From the NCBI RefSeq assembly GCF_009865385.1, contig NZ_WWJT01000386.1, positions 1 to 38,751 on the forward strand: a stretch of DNA of 38,751 nt, written 5' to 3'. This document shows, piece by piece, positions 23,590 to 30,909 of the stretch. The stretch is from Streptomyces sp. SID486 (GTDB lineage: Bacteria > Actinomycetota > Actinomycetes > Streptomycetales > Streptomycetaceae). The notes below the pieces were generated by a model, which saw only the letters and a list, made by a program, of their open reading frames with translations, was not told the DNA's origin and searched no databases. Every line of letters starts with the position of its first letter. The first letter of the stretch is position 1. A program made the translations under genes and the position numbers.

Positions 23590-23787
23590 GTCCAAGACGC
23601 TAGGAAGCGATTCCGAGGTTCCGCCCAACCTGAATACAACAAACGGTTAACAGCACGTCGCCGAATGGCGAATCAGGCTCTGATCACACCGGAAAACAGC
23701 CTGGTTCACAGCTTTGCCACGTGCAGTTCACCTGAAATCAAGGAGACGGTCAGGGCGCGGGCCGGGCTTCCCTCTAACGTCATCCGG
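23590..23787. promoter_or_regulatory. divergent promoter region of the wall-polymer genes
   Basis: The 198-bp gap between the DUF6716 and GT2 genes has lower GC than its surroundings. On the minus side TAGCGT (23597-23602) is followed after seven bases by GTG 23589, and GGAACC lies upstream in a position that could also suit an ECF sigma factor (with CGTCT overlapping the -10). On the plus side TAACGT (23775-23780) is followed after seven bases by GTG 23788. TCGCC-GAAT-GGCGA (about 23656-23669) is a small inverted repeat that could be an operator. Confidence 0.5.
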
Positions 23788-24768
23788 GTGGTGAAGCTCT
23801 CGGTCATCGTGCCCTTCTACAACGTCCAGCAATACGCGCCAGACACGCTGAAGAGCCTGCGTGCGAACACGCGTGAGGACTTCGAATTCATTCTCGTCGA
23901 CGACTGCTCGCGCGACGAGACCCCGGAGATCCTGGCGCGCGCGGAACGCGATCTGCCCGGCGCGGTCCTGGTCAGACACGAACAGAACGGAGGGCTGGCG
24001 ACGGCGCGCAACACCGGTATCGACCGGGCGCGCGGCGAGTACCTGACGTTCCTGGACGGTGACGACTGGCTCGCCCCCGGGTACTACCCCCGACTGGTCG
24101 CGGCCATGGACGAGTTGGGCTGCGACTTCGTCCGCACCGACCATGTGCAGTGCACCGGCCGGGCCCGTGCCATCCACCGGGTGCCGCAGGGCCGCCGCGG
24201 TGTCGTGCTGAACCCGCGGGACACGATCCTGCCCGCGGACCGGTCCACCTCCGTCGACTACGCGTACGCGTGGGCGGGTGTCTACCACCGCCGGCTCGTC
24301 GACGAGGGCCTGCTGCACTTCACCCACGGGCTGCGCACGGCCGAGGACCGGCCGTGGATCTGGCGGCTGCACCGGGAGGCCAAGTCCTTCGCCGCCGTCG
24401 GCCTGCTGGGGGTCTATTACCGCCGCGGTGTCGCTTCGTCACTCACTCAGATCGGTGACGTCCGTCAACTTGATTTCATTCGCGCATTCGACCAGGTGAT
24501 CGAGGAAACGGCACGGGATCCCGAGGCCGATAAACTGCTGCCGAAAGCCGTGCGCACATATTGCGCCATCATGGCTCATCACCTCGGATCGATCGAGAGG
24601 TTCGAACCCGCCGTGGCTCGACAATTGCGTTCCCTGAGCGCGGGCGCGCTGAAGAGGCTGCCGCAGGACGTACTGGCGCAGGTCCTGGACTCGATGGATC
24701 CGCAGCGCGCGAGCCGGCTGCGGCGGCTCAGGCGCCGGCCGGCCGGTGCCCGGACGGTGGCCGCCTGA
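23788..24768 (+). CDS. GT2-family glycosyltransferase, plus-strand module
   Basis: A 326-residue GT-A fold enzyme. The N-terminal GT2 domain has VVKLSVIVPFYNVQQYAPDT, FILVDDCSRDET, the conserved HEQNGGLATARNTGIDRARG, and the metal-binding FLDGDDW. The C-terminal third carries RTAEDRPWIWRLHR and GVASSLTQIGDVRQLDFIR. These last stretches are nearly identical in the minus-strand paralogue (29009-29995). Known GT2 enzymes invert, transferring from UDP/GDP sugars; for a teichulosonic-acid-type polymer this could be the glucosyl or galactosyl transferase. GTG 23788 fits a leaderless mRNA; GTG 23791 is the next codon. Its stop overlaps the POLYST start (TGATG). Confidence 0.88.
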   Translation: MVKLSVIVPFYNVQQYAPDTLKSLRANTREDFEFILVDDCSRDETPEILARAERDLPGAVLVRHEQNGGLATARNTGIDRARGEYLTFLDGDDWLAPGYYPRLVAAMDELGCDFVRTDHVQCTGRARAIHRVPQGRRGVVLNPRDTILPADRSTSVDYAYAWAGVYHRRLVDEGLLHFTHGLRTAEDRPWIWRLHREAKSFAAVGLLGVYYRRGVASSLTQIGDVRQLDFIRAFDQVIEETARDPEADKLLPKAVRTYCAIMAHHLGSIERFEPAVARQLRSLSAGALKRLPQDVLAQVLDSMDPQRASRLRRLRRRPAGARTVAA

Positions 24769-26111
24769 TGCCCCGCACCACGCACATCTTCTGCGCGTCG
24801 ACCCTGTACGGAGCGGCCACCCTGGCCGCCGCCCTCGACGCCGGGCTGTTCGAACCGGCGGACCGCCGGCTGCTCGTGGTCACCAACAACGCGGCCAACC
24901 CCGAGACCACGCCGTCGGTGGACCGGATGCCGGGCTTCCGGACCATCGGCGACCGCTTCGACGGCGTGCTGTCCTGGAACGAGACCATCGCGCCGCTGCA
25001 CCCGAGCGGCTGGGGCCCGCGCGCCAACGACATCCCCATGTGGGAGCGGTACGTACGGCTGCTGTGGGGACTCGGTGACGACCAGATCCGGATCAGCGTG
25101 GAATCCGTGCAGGTCAACCCGGCACTGGCACTGTGCCAGCTGTTCACCGGCGCTCCGGTCGATGTCTACGCCGACGGCCTCATGAGCTATGGCCCCACGC
25201 GCGACAAGATCGACCCGCTGGTCGGCACGCGCATCGAACGCCTCCTCCACCTCGACCTGGTCCCCGGGCTGACCCCGCTGCTGCTCACCGAGTTCGGTGT
25301 GCGCCCGGAACTGGTGCCCACCGAGGTGTTCCTGAAGGTGCTGGAGGAACTCGCCGAGGACGAGACGGAACTGCCGGGCACCGGTGAGCCGCGGCCCGCC
25401 CTGCTCCTCGGCCAGTACCTCTCCGCTCTGGAGATCCTCAGCGCCGCCGAGGAGGAGGAGCTGCACCTGAGGATGGTGCGCGGCGCGGTGGCGCTCGGCC
25501 ACCGCAGGCTGGTCTTCAAGCCCCATCCGGTGGCGCCCGCCCACTGGTCACGGCTGCTGCGGGAGGAGGCGGACCGGCTCGGCGCCGAACTCGTCCTGCT
25601 GGACGTGCCCGTGCTCGCCGAGGTGGCGTTCCAGCGGCTGCGCCCCGCGCTGGTCGTCAGCTGCTTCTCGACCGCGCTGTTCACGGCGGCGGCCCTGTAC
25701 GGGCTGCCCGTCGCCCGGGTCGGTACGGACACCGTCCTGGCCCGGCTCGCGCCCTACCAGAACAGCAACCGGGTGCCGGTGACCATCGCCGACGCGCTGC
25801 TGCCGGACCTCGGCGACGCGGGTGCCGTGTCCGGCTGGTCGATGCCGTCCCGGGAACGGGTGGACGAACTGGCCGCGCTGCTCGGGGCGGTGGGCTTCGC
25901 CATGCAGCCGAAGATCTATCCGCAGCTGCGGGGCGCCGCCGAGAGCTACCTCTCCCGGCACCTCGACCCGCACACCTGGCGCTACTTCAAGCGCCGTCGA
26001 CTGACCTCGCTGGCTCTGCCGGGGGCGGTTCCCGCCCAGTTGTCGTTCATCCCGCGCAATGCGACCGTACGCCGGATCGCCCGTCGGGCCCGGGCGCTGA
26101 CCAGGCGCTGA
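24768..26111 (+). CDS. polysialyltransferase-family (POLYST) protein, plus-strand module
   Basis: A 447-residue protein of the alpha-2,8-polysialyltransferase (PF07388-like) family. The three motifs of bacterial sialyltransferases are visible: YADGLMSYGPTR (134-145, the acid-D-G box), KPHP (251-254, the HP box that binds the CMP phosphate) and SCFSTAL (298-304, the S/T box). The C-terminus is very basic (RRIARRARALTRR), suited to membrane-surface binding. The start is coupled to the upstream GT2 gene by TGATG. With CMP-Kdn as the likely donor I infer that it adds or polymerises Kdn on the wall polymer. A paralogue lies at 27597-29012. Confidence 0.85.
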   Translation: MPRTTHIFCASTLYGAATLAAALDAGLFEPADRRLLVVTNNAANPETTPSVDRMPGFRTIGDRFDGVLSWNETIAPLHPSGWGPRANDIPMWERYVRLLWGLGDDQIRISVESVQVNPALALCQLFTGAPVDVYADGLMSYGPTRDKIDPLVGTRIERLLHLDLVPGLTPLLLTEFGVRPELVPTEVFLKVLEELAEDETELPGTGEPRPALLLGQYLSALEILSAAEEEELHLRMVRGAVALGHRRLVFKPHPVAPAHWSRLLREEADRLGAELVLLDVPVLAEVAFQRLRPALVVSCFSTALFTAAALYGLPVARVGTDTVLARLAPYQNSNRVPVTIADALLPDLGDAGAVSGWSMPSRERVDELAALLGAVGFAMQPKIYPQLRGAAESYLSRHLDPHTWRYFKRRRLTSLALPGAVPAQLSFIPRNATVRRIARRARALTRR

Positions 26112-26128
26112 GCCCGCCGCCCAGCCGC

Positions 26129-26161
26129 GCGCCGCTCCCCCGCCGCACCGGGGGGCGGCGC
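26129..26161 (+). terminator. terminator after the plus-strand POLYST gene
   Basis: A GC-rich hairpin of arms 26129-26142 and 26149-26161 with one mismatch, 18 bp after the stop. Between it and the acyltransferase ATG lie two copies of CGTCAACTT (26179-26187 and 26232-26240) and a TAGCGT -10-like hexamer at 26270-26275. Confidence 0.7.
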
Positions 26162-26331
26162 GTTCTGCCGCGCCCACGCGTCAACTTGGCGCCCCTGTTT
26201 TCACCCACGCGACATCTGTGCGATCGCCGCACGTCAACTTCGGATCGCCTTTCCTCCGTCGGGGTTGCGTAGCGTCGTTCCGTTGACCCACGGACGACCC
26301 AAGTCTTCGCATCCGCCGAAAGAGGCCCACG

Positions 26332-27513
26332 ATGAAACCGGCCGACCAGACCCTCGCACCGGCGAGCACCGTCGGGGCGCTGCCCGCCGAACGGCTGCCG
26401 GCTCCCGGCACCTTGCCGGCCAGTCCCGTCCGCCGGCGCGCGGGTGACCGGCTGCGTGCCCTGGACGGGCTGCGGCTGCTGGCCGCGCTGATGGTCTGCC
26501 TCTACCACTTCGCCGGCAAGAACGGCGAGGTCGCCGAATCCTGGCACCAGTCCCCCTCGGGCGTGTTCCCGTCCCTGTCACGGGTGGCGACCTACGGCTG
26601 CCTCGGCGTCCAGTTCTTCTTCGTCATCAGCGGCTTCGTCATCTGCATGAGCAGCTGGGGCCGCACCCTGGGCGCCTTCTTCCGCTCCCGCGTCTCCCGG
26701 CTGTACCCGGCGTACTGGGCGGCCCTGCTGATGGTGGGCGCCGCCTCGGTGCTCCTGCCGGTGGTGGTGCACCCGCTCCGGTCGGATGAGTTCCTGGTGA
26801 ACTTCACGATGCTGCAGCAGCCGATGGGCGTGCCGCGGGTGCTGGGCGTGTGCTGGACGCTCTGGGTGGAGATGCGTTTCTACGTGCTCTTCGCGCTGTT
26901 CGTGATCTGGCGCGGTGTCACCTACCGGCGCGTGGTGACCTTCTGCATCCTGTGGACGCTGGCCGGTGTCTTCGCCCGTGTCGCCGACCTGCCGCTCACG
27001 GACGAGCTGGTGATGCGGGACCACGCCCCGTACTTCATCGGCGGCCTGGCCCTCTACCTGATCCACCGCTTCGGCAGCGACCTGCTGCTGTGGGGCATCG
27101 TCGGCACGTCCTTCCTGCTGGGCCAGCGCTACTCGGTCACGGCCCTGTGGCACCCGGGCGGGCACGGCGACTTCCCGCGCGACCCGTACGTCATCCAGGG
27201 GATCGTCTTCCTGTCCTTCGCGGCGGTCGCGGTGGTGGCGCTGGGCTGGACGCGCTGGGCGAACTGGCGCTGGCTGACGGTGGCGGGGGCGCTGACGTAC
27301 CCCTTCTATCTGATCCACGAGCACCTGGGCTGGTTCGTCATCCGGGTGCTGCACCGGGGCCTCGGCCTCGGCGCGTACGCCACGCTCGCGGTGACGGTCA
27401 GCGGGTTCCTGGTCCTCGCCTGGCTGATGCACCGCTTCGTGGAGCGGCCGTTCGGGCCGCGGCTGAAGCGGGCGCTGGCGGCGCAGCGGCCGGGGACCGT
27501 CCCGTCGCGCTGA
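26332..27513 (+). CDS. membrane O-acyltransferase (acyltransferase 3 family)
   Basis: A 393-residue integral membrane protein with about ten helices after a cytoplasmic tail of 40 residues. LRALDGLRLLAALMVCLYHF (residues 42-61) holds the conserved His/RxxDxLR region, and RSRVSRLYPAYWAAL and CWTLWVEMRFYVLF are the usual acyltransferase-3 signatures. Such enzymes O-acetylate or acylate exported sugars and lipid carriers. It lies between the two mirrored glycosyltransferase modules, so I infer modification of the same wall polymer. AGAGG precedes the ATG by seven bases. It has its own TAGCGT promoter candidate and is convergent with the POLYST gene behind a very strong terminator. Confidence 0.88.
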   Translation: MKPADQTLAPASTVGALPAERLPAPGTLPASPVRRRAGDRLRALDGLRLLAALMVCLYHFAGKNGEVAESWHQSPSGVFPSLSRVATYGCLGVQFFFVISGFVICMSSWGRTLGAFFRSRVSRLYPAYWAALLMVGAASVLLPVVVHPLRSDEFLVNFTMLQQPMGVPRVLGVCWTLWVEMRFYVLFALFVIWRGVTYRRVVTFCILWTLAGVFARVADLPLTDELVMRDHAPYFIGGLALYLIHRFGSDLLLWGIVGTSFLLGQRYSVTALWHPGGHGDFPRDPYVIQGIVFLSFAAVAVVALGWTRWANWRWLTVAGALTYPFYLIHEHLGWFVIRVLHRGLGLGAYATLAVTVSGFLVLAWLMHRFVERPFGPRLKRALAAQRPGTVPSR

Positions 27514-27537
27514 GCGGGGCCCTGCCGCACACGGACG

Positions 27538-27578
27538 ACGGCGGCCGGCAGGAGCGGATCGCTCCCACCGGCCGCCGT
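27538..27578. terminator. very strong bidirectional terminator
   Basis: A nested palindrome: ACGGCGGCCGG (27538-27548) with CCGGCCGCCGT (27568-27578) outside, and GGAGCG (27551-27556) with CGCTCC (27560-27565) inside, interrupted only by opposed CA dinucleotides. It lies between the convergent acyltransferase and POLYST genes and serves both. Confidence 0.88.
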
Positions 27579-27596
27579 GGCGTGCGCCCGGCGCGC

Positions 27597-29012
27597 CTAC
27601 CGCCGGCGTGCGCGGATCTGCTTCACGGCCTTGCGGACGGCGGGGTGGCGGCGCAGGGCCTCGGCGCGTACGGGGCTGCCGCCGGGCAGGCGGAGCGCGG
27701 TCAGGCGGCGCTTCTTGAAGTACCGCGGATACTCGGCGAGGTGCGCGCCGAGCCAGGCGGCGGCCTCCGGGTGCAGGCCGGGGTGCTTGCGGGACTGCAT
27801 GCAGTAGCCCACGGTGCGCACGAGCGGGCCGAGTGTGCCGCCGAGCGAGTCGAGCGGCAGCGGGGTGCCGGTCACGTCGCGTTCGGCGTCGGGCAGGGCC
27901 GCGTCGATGATCGTGAGCGGGATGCGGTTGCTGTTCTCGTACGGGGTGATGCGGTCCAGGAGCAGTTCCGTGCCGACCCGCGCGACCGGGATGCCGTAGA
28001 AGGCGGCGGCCGTCATCAGCGCGGTGGAGAAGCAGCCGACGACCAGTTCCGGCTTCAGGTGGGCGAACACGGTCTCGGCGAGCACCGGCTCGCTCAGGAC
28101 GGTCAGCCGCACCCCGAGTTCCGCGGCCTCCGCCTCCAGCGACGTGTTGTAGACGCTGGGGGCGCTGGGGTGGGGCTTGAAGAGGACGGCGCGGTGTCCG
28201 GCGCGGGCGGCGGCGCGCACCATCCGGACGTGCAGCTCCTCCTCCTCGTCCTGTGTGATCAGGTTGATGGCCGAGAGGTACTGGCCGAGCAGCACGGCGG
28301 TGGGCCGCCCCGCGGCGGGGACGCGGTCGGCGAGGATGCCGGCGCCCTCCTCGCCGATCTGGGCGAGGACCTCGACGATGGACTCGTTCGGCACGGCCAC
28401 GGGCTCGACCCCGTACTCGGCCAGGAGCATGGGCCGCAGCCCGGGTATCAGGTCGAGGTGGAGCACGCGCGCGATGCGGGTGCTCATGTTGTGCGGGATG
28501 CGGTTGCGGGTGGGGCCGTAGCTCATCAGGCCGTCCGCGTACACGTGGATCGGGCTGTCGGCGAAGATGTCGGCGACCGCGCGGGAGGGGTTGGCCTGGA
28601 TCGACTCGCAGGCGATCTCGACCGGCTCGTCACCCAGGTTCCAGGCCAGGCGTACGGCCTTCTCCCACAGCACCAGGTCCTGGCCGCGCGGCGACCAGCC
28701 GGCCGGGTGGTGCGGGGAGATGAAGTCGTTCCAGGAGCGGACCTCGTCGAACTCCGGGCGCAGCCGCTCGAATCCGGCCATCCGGTCCAGCGGGGTGCCG
28801 ACCTCGGGCACGGCGGCGGTGTTGCTGACGACGAGGATGCGGCGGTGCTCGGCGCGGGGGCCGAAGAGTCCGGCGCGCAGGGCGGCGGTGACGGTGGCCG
28901 CCGCGTACTGGGTGGCGGAGAAGAATATCTGGGTCGTACCGCGCCGGGGTGCGCCCCCGGCCGTGGCCGGTGCCGTGCCCGCGCCGCTGTCCGTACGGTC
29001 CGTGCCGCTCAT
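27597..29012 (-). CDS. polysialyltransferase-family (POLYST) protein, minus-strand module
   Basis: A 471-residue paralogue of the protein at 24768-26111. Shared segments include HVYADGLMSYGPTR, LLGQYLSA, FKPHP, CFSTALMTAAAFYGIPVARV, YENSNRIPLTI and a final RYFKKRRLTALRLPG, with the same basic C-terminal end. It has an extra Ala/Gly/Thr-rich N-terminal extension of about 25 residues. Its ATG overlaps the stop of the GT2 gene upstream (ATGA), as a GT2-POLYST pair like the plus-strand one. I infer a nonulosonate transferase with a different acceptor or linkage from its paralogue. Confidence 0.85.
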   Translation of the reverse strand: MSGTDRTDSGAGTAPATAGGAPRRGTTQIFFSATQYAAATVTAALRAGLFGPRAEHRRILVVSNTAAVPEVGTPLDRMAGFERLRPEFDEVRSWNDFISPHHPAGWSPRGQDLVLWEKAVRLAWNLGDEPVEIACESIQANPSRAVADIFADSPIHVYADGLMSYGPTRNRIPHNMSTRIARVLHLDLIPGLRPMLLAEYGVEPVAVPNESIVEVLAQIGEEGAGILADRVPAAGRPTAVLLGQYLSAINLITQDEEEELHVRMVRAAARAGHRAVLFKPHPSAPSVYNTSLEAEAAELGVRLTVLSEPVLAETVFAHLKPELVVGCFSTALMTAAAFYGIPVARVGTELLLDRITPYENSNRIPLTIIDAALPDAERDVTGTPLPLDSLGGTLGPLVRTVGYCMQSRKHPGLHPEAAAWLGAHLAEYPRYFKKRRLTALRLPGGSPVRAEALRRHPAVRKAVKQIRARRR

Positions 29013-29995
29013 GCGGCCACTCCCTTCATGCCGCCGCGTATGCGCCGCAGCACCTGTACGCGTGTCTCGCCCATGCCGGCGAGGGCTTCGTTCAGTTCTT
29101 CCTCCGACATCCGTCCCAGCGTCTCACCGGCCAGCTGCCGCAGCCTGGCGGCGACGCTGCGCTCGAACCGGTCCCGGTTCAGCAGCTGGTGGGCGATGAC
29201 GACGCAGTAGTTGCGCAGCGCCTTCTTGCGCAGCGTGCCGGCCTCGGGGTCGTCGGCGAGTTCGGCGAGGACGAGGTCGAAGGAGCGGAAGAAGTCCAGC
29301 TGGCGCACGTCACCGATCTGGGTGAGCGAGCTGGCGACGCCCCGGCGGTAGAAGACGCCGTGCAGCCCGGCGACGGCGTAGGAGTCCGCCCTGCGGTGCA
29401 GCTCCCAGATCCAGGGCCGGTCCTCGGCGGTGCGCAGCCCGTCGTGGAAGCGCAGCAGGCCGCGGTCGAGCAGGCGCCGGTGGTAGACGCCGGCCCAGGC
29501 GTACGGGTAGTCGACCATGGTCGACTCGCCGACGGGGAGGATGGAGCCGCGCGGGTCGAGCGCGATGTGCCGGCGTCCTTCCGGCGCCCGGTGGACGGCG
29601 CGCTGGACGCCGGTCACCTGGACGTGGTCGGTGCGGACGAAGTCGACGTCCAGGCGCTCGATCCGGTCCACCAGGGTTTCGAGGTAGCCGGGGGCGAACC
29701 AGTCGTCACCGTCGAGGAAGGTGAGGTAGCGGCCCTCGGCCGCGTCGATGCCGGTGTTGCGGGCGGTGGCCAGTCCACCGTTCTGCTCGTGCCGGATCAC
29801 CCTGCTGTTCGGCAGCCGTTTCGTCAGTTCCAGCAACGCCTCGTACGTCCTGTCCTTGGTCGACCGGTCCTCGATGAGGAGGAACTCGAAGTCGTCCCGG
29901 GCGTTGTGGACAAGACTGGCGACCGTCTCCGCTATGTAGGTCTCGACGTTGTAGCAGGGGATGATCACCGACAGTTTCGGGGAGCGGTTGGTCAC
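29009..29995 (-). CDS. GT2-family glycosyltransferase, minus-strand module
   Basis: A 328-residue GT2 enzyme, paralogue of the one at 23788-24768. It shares HEQNGGLATARNTGID, YLTFLDGDDW, YAWAGVYHRRLLD, LRTAEDRPWIWELHR and GVASSLTQIGDVRQLDF. The N-terminal acidic motif reads LLIEDRSTKDRT where the paralogue has the usual VDDCSRDET, so the nucleotide-contact region has diverged. It starts at GTG 29995 (VTNRSPKLSVIIPCYN). It is first in the minus-strand GT2-POLYST pair. A 16-bp tandem repeat lies in its leader. Confidence 0.88.
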   Translation of the reverse strand: MTNRSPKLSVIIPCYNVETYIAETVASLVHNARDDFEFLLIEDRSTKDRTYEALLELTKRLPNSRVIRHEQNGGLATARNTGIDAAEGRYLTFLDGDDWFAPGYLETLVDRIERLDVDFVRTDHVQVTGVQRAVHRAPEGRRHIALDPRGSILPVGESTMVDYPYAWAGVYHRRLLDRGLLRFHDGLRTAEDRPWIWELHRRADSYAVAGLHGVFYRRGVASSLTQIGDVRQLDFFRSFDLVLAELADDPEAGTLRKKALRNYCVVIAHQLLNRDRFERSVAARLRQLAGETLGRMSEEELNEALAGMGETRVQVLRRIRGGMKGVAA

Positions 29996-30011
29996 ACGTA
30001 CACCCGGGCTC

Positions 30012-30043
30012 TCTCAGGGGCAGGTCGTCTCAGGGGCAGGTCG
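30012..30043. repeat. 16-bp tandem repeat upstream of the minus-strand GT2 gene
   Basis: TCTCAGGGGCAGGTCG occurs twice head to tail (30012-30027, 30028-30043), without a mismatch, 17 bp upstream of GTG 29995. TACGGT on the minus strand at 30049-30054 could be the -10, placing the repeat at the very start of the leader. Confidence 0.8.
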
Positions 30044-30187
30044 CTGCGACCGTAGAAAGTGTTCGACGCCGGGCGGCGTCCCCCACCGGAACACGGGGTG
30101 AACGAGAGGTGGCGGCATGAAGTCGACGTCCGGGGTACACCCGTACGTCACCGGTCCGCCGTCCGCCGGAGGTGTCCGCGTCCCCGT

Positions 30188-30838
30188 TCAGTCGATCCCG
30201 TAGCGTGCCGCGATGCCCTCGGTCAGCAGCTCCAGCCCTTCTTCGAACTGCGCGTCGTAGCCGTCGAAGAGCAGTTTCCCGGCCTCGGCCGCCAGTGGGT
30301 AGGCGGCCAGCCGCCGGGCGCGTTCCTCGACGTCGTACCCCTCGCGGCGCTCGTCCGGGAGCGGCCGCACCCCTTGCTCCTCGGTGACGAAGCCGAGGGT
30401 GTACACGTGGGTGGTGCGGGCCGCCTGGACGGCCTGGGCGAGGGTGAGGCCGGCCTCCGTCAGCAGGCGCAGGGTCGCCTCCATCGCGCCGGCGTGCTCC
30501 GTGCCCGTGAAGCGTGAGCCGCTGTAGACCTTGGCGCCGTCGCGGTAGCGGAGCAGCGTGGCCCGCAGCTCGCGGTTGGCCAGCAGCAGCCGCTCCCGCC
30601 AGGTGTCGGCGGGGTCGAGGGCGGTGCCGGCGACCATCCGCCGGTACATCTCCGTCGCCATCTCGTCCAGCAGCGCCTGCTTGTCCTTGAAGTGCCAGTA
30701 CAGGGCGGGCGCCTTGACGTCCAGCTCCCTGGCGATGGCGCGCAGGGTCAGTCCCTCCAGTCCGACCTCGTTCAGCAGCCGCAGCGCCGTGTCGGCGACG
30801 CGTCGTCGGTCCAGAGGTGCACGTTTCGCGGGGCTCAC
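30188..30838 (-). CDS. TetR-family repressor
   Basis: A 216-residue repressor. The N-terminal helix-turn-helix domain (about residues 9-55) has LTLRAIARELDVKAPALYWH, and the C-terminal half resembles the TetR class ligand-binding domain (TetR_C), as in tetracycline-type repressors. It is divergent from the FAD monooxygenase gene with a 71-bp gap holding two identical 15-bp operators. Operator 1 overlaps its own TAAGCT -10 (30846-30851), which ends seven bases before GTG 30838, so the mRNA is probably leaderless and autoregulated. The inducer is likely an aromatic compound handled by the monooxygenase. Confidence 0.92.
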   Translation of the reverse strand: MSPAKRAPLDRRRVADTALRLLNEVGLEGLTLRAIARELDVKAPALYWHFKDKQALLDEMATEMYRRMVAGTALDPADTWRERLLLANRELRATLLRYRDGAKVYSGSRFTGTEHAGAMEATLRLLTEAGLTLAQAVQAARTTHVYTLGFVTEEQGVRPLPDERREGYDVEERARRLAAYPLAAEAGKLLFDGYDAQFEEGLELLTEGIAARYGID

Positions 30839-30847
30839 ACTTGACAG

Positions 30848-30862
30848 CTTAACAGCGTTAAG
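30848..30862. promoter_or_regulatory. TetR operator 1
   Basis: CTTAACAGCGTTAAG, a perfect inverted repeat CTTAAC-N3-GTTAAG, ten bases upstream of the tetR start and overlapping its -10. Confidence 0.85.
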
Positions 30863-30884
30863 TGCACCGTTGCCGACGACGGAA

Positions 30885-30899
30885 CTTAACGACGTTAAG
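30885..30899. promoter_or_regulatory. TetR operator 2
   Basis: CTTAACGACGTTAAG, the same CTTAAC-N3-GTTAAG palindrome. Its centre is 37 bp from that of operator 1. It overlaps the AAGGAG ribosome site (30897-30902) of the monooxygenase gene. Confidence 0.85.
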
Positions 30900-30909
30900 G
30901 AGATATGTC

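Noticed and set aside
22273..23787. N-terminal extension of the plus-strand GT2 frame by about 500 codons.
   Set aside because: It runs antisense through the DUF6716 gene and its promoter; the GT2 domain and a -10/start pair are at 23775-23790.
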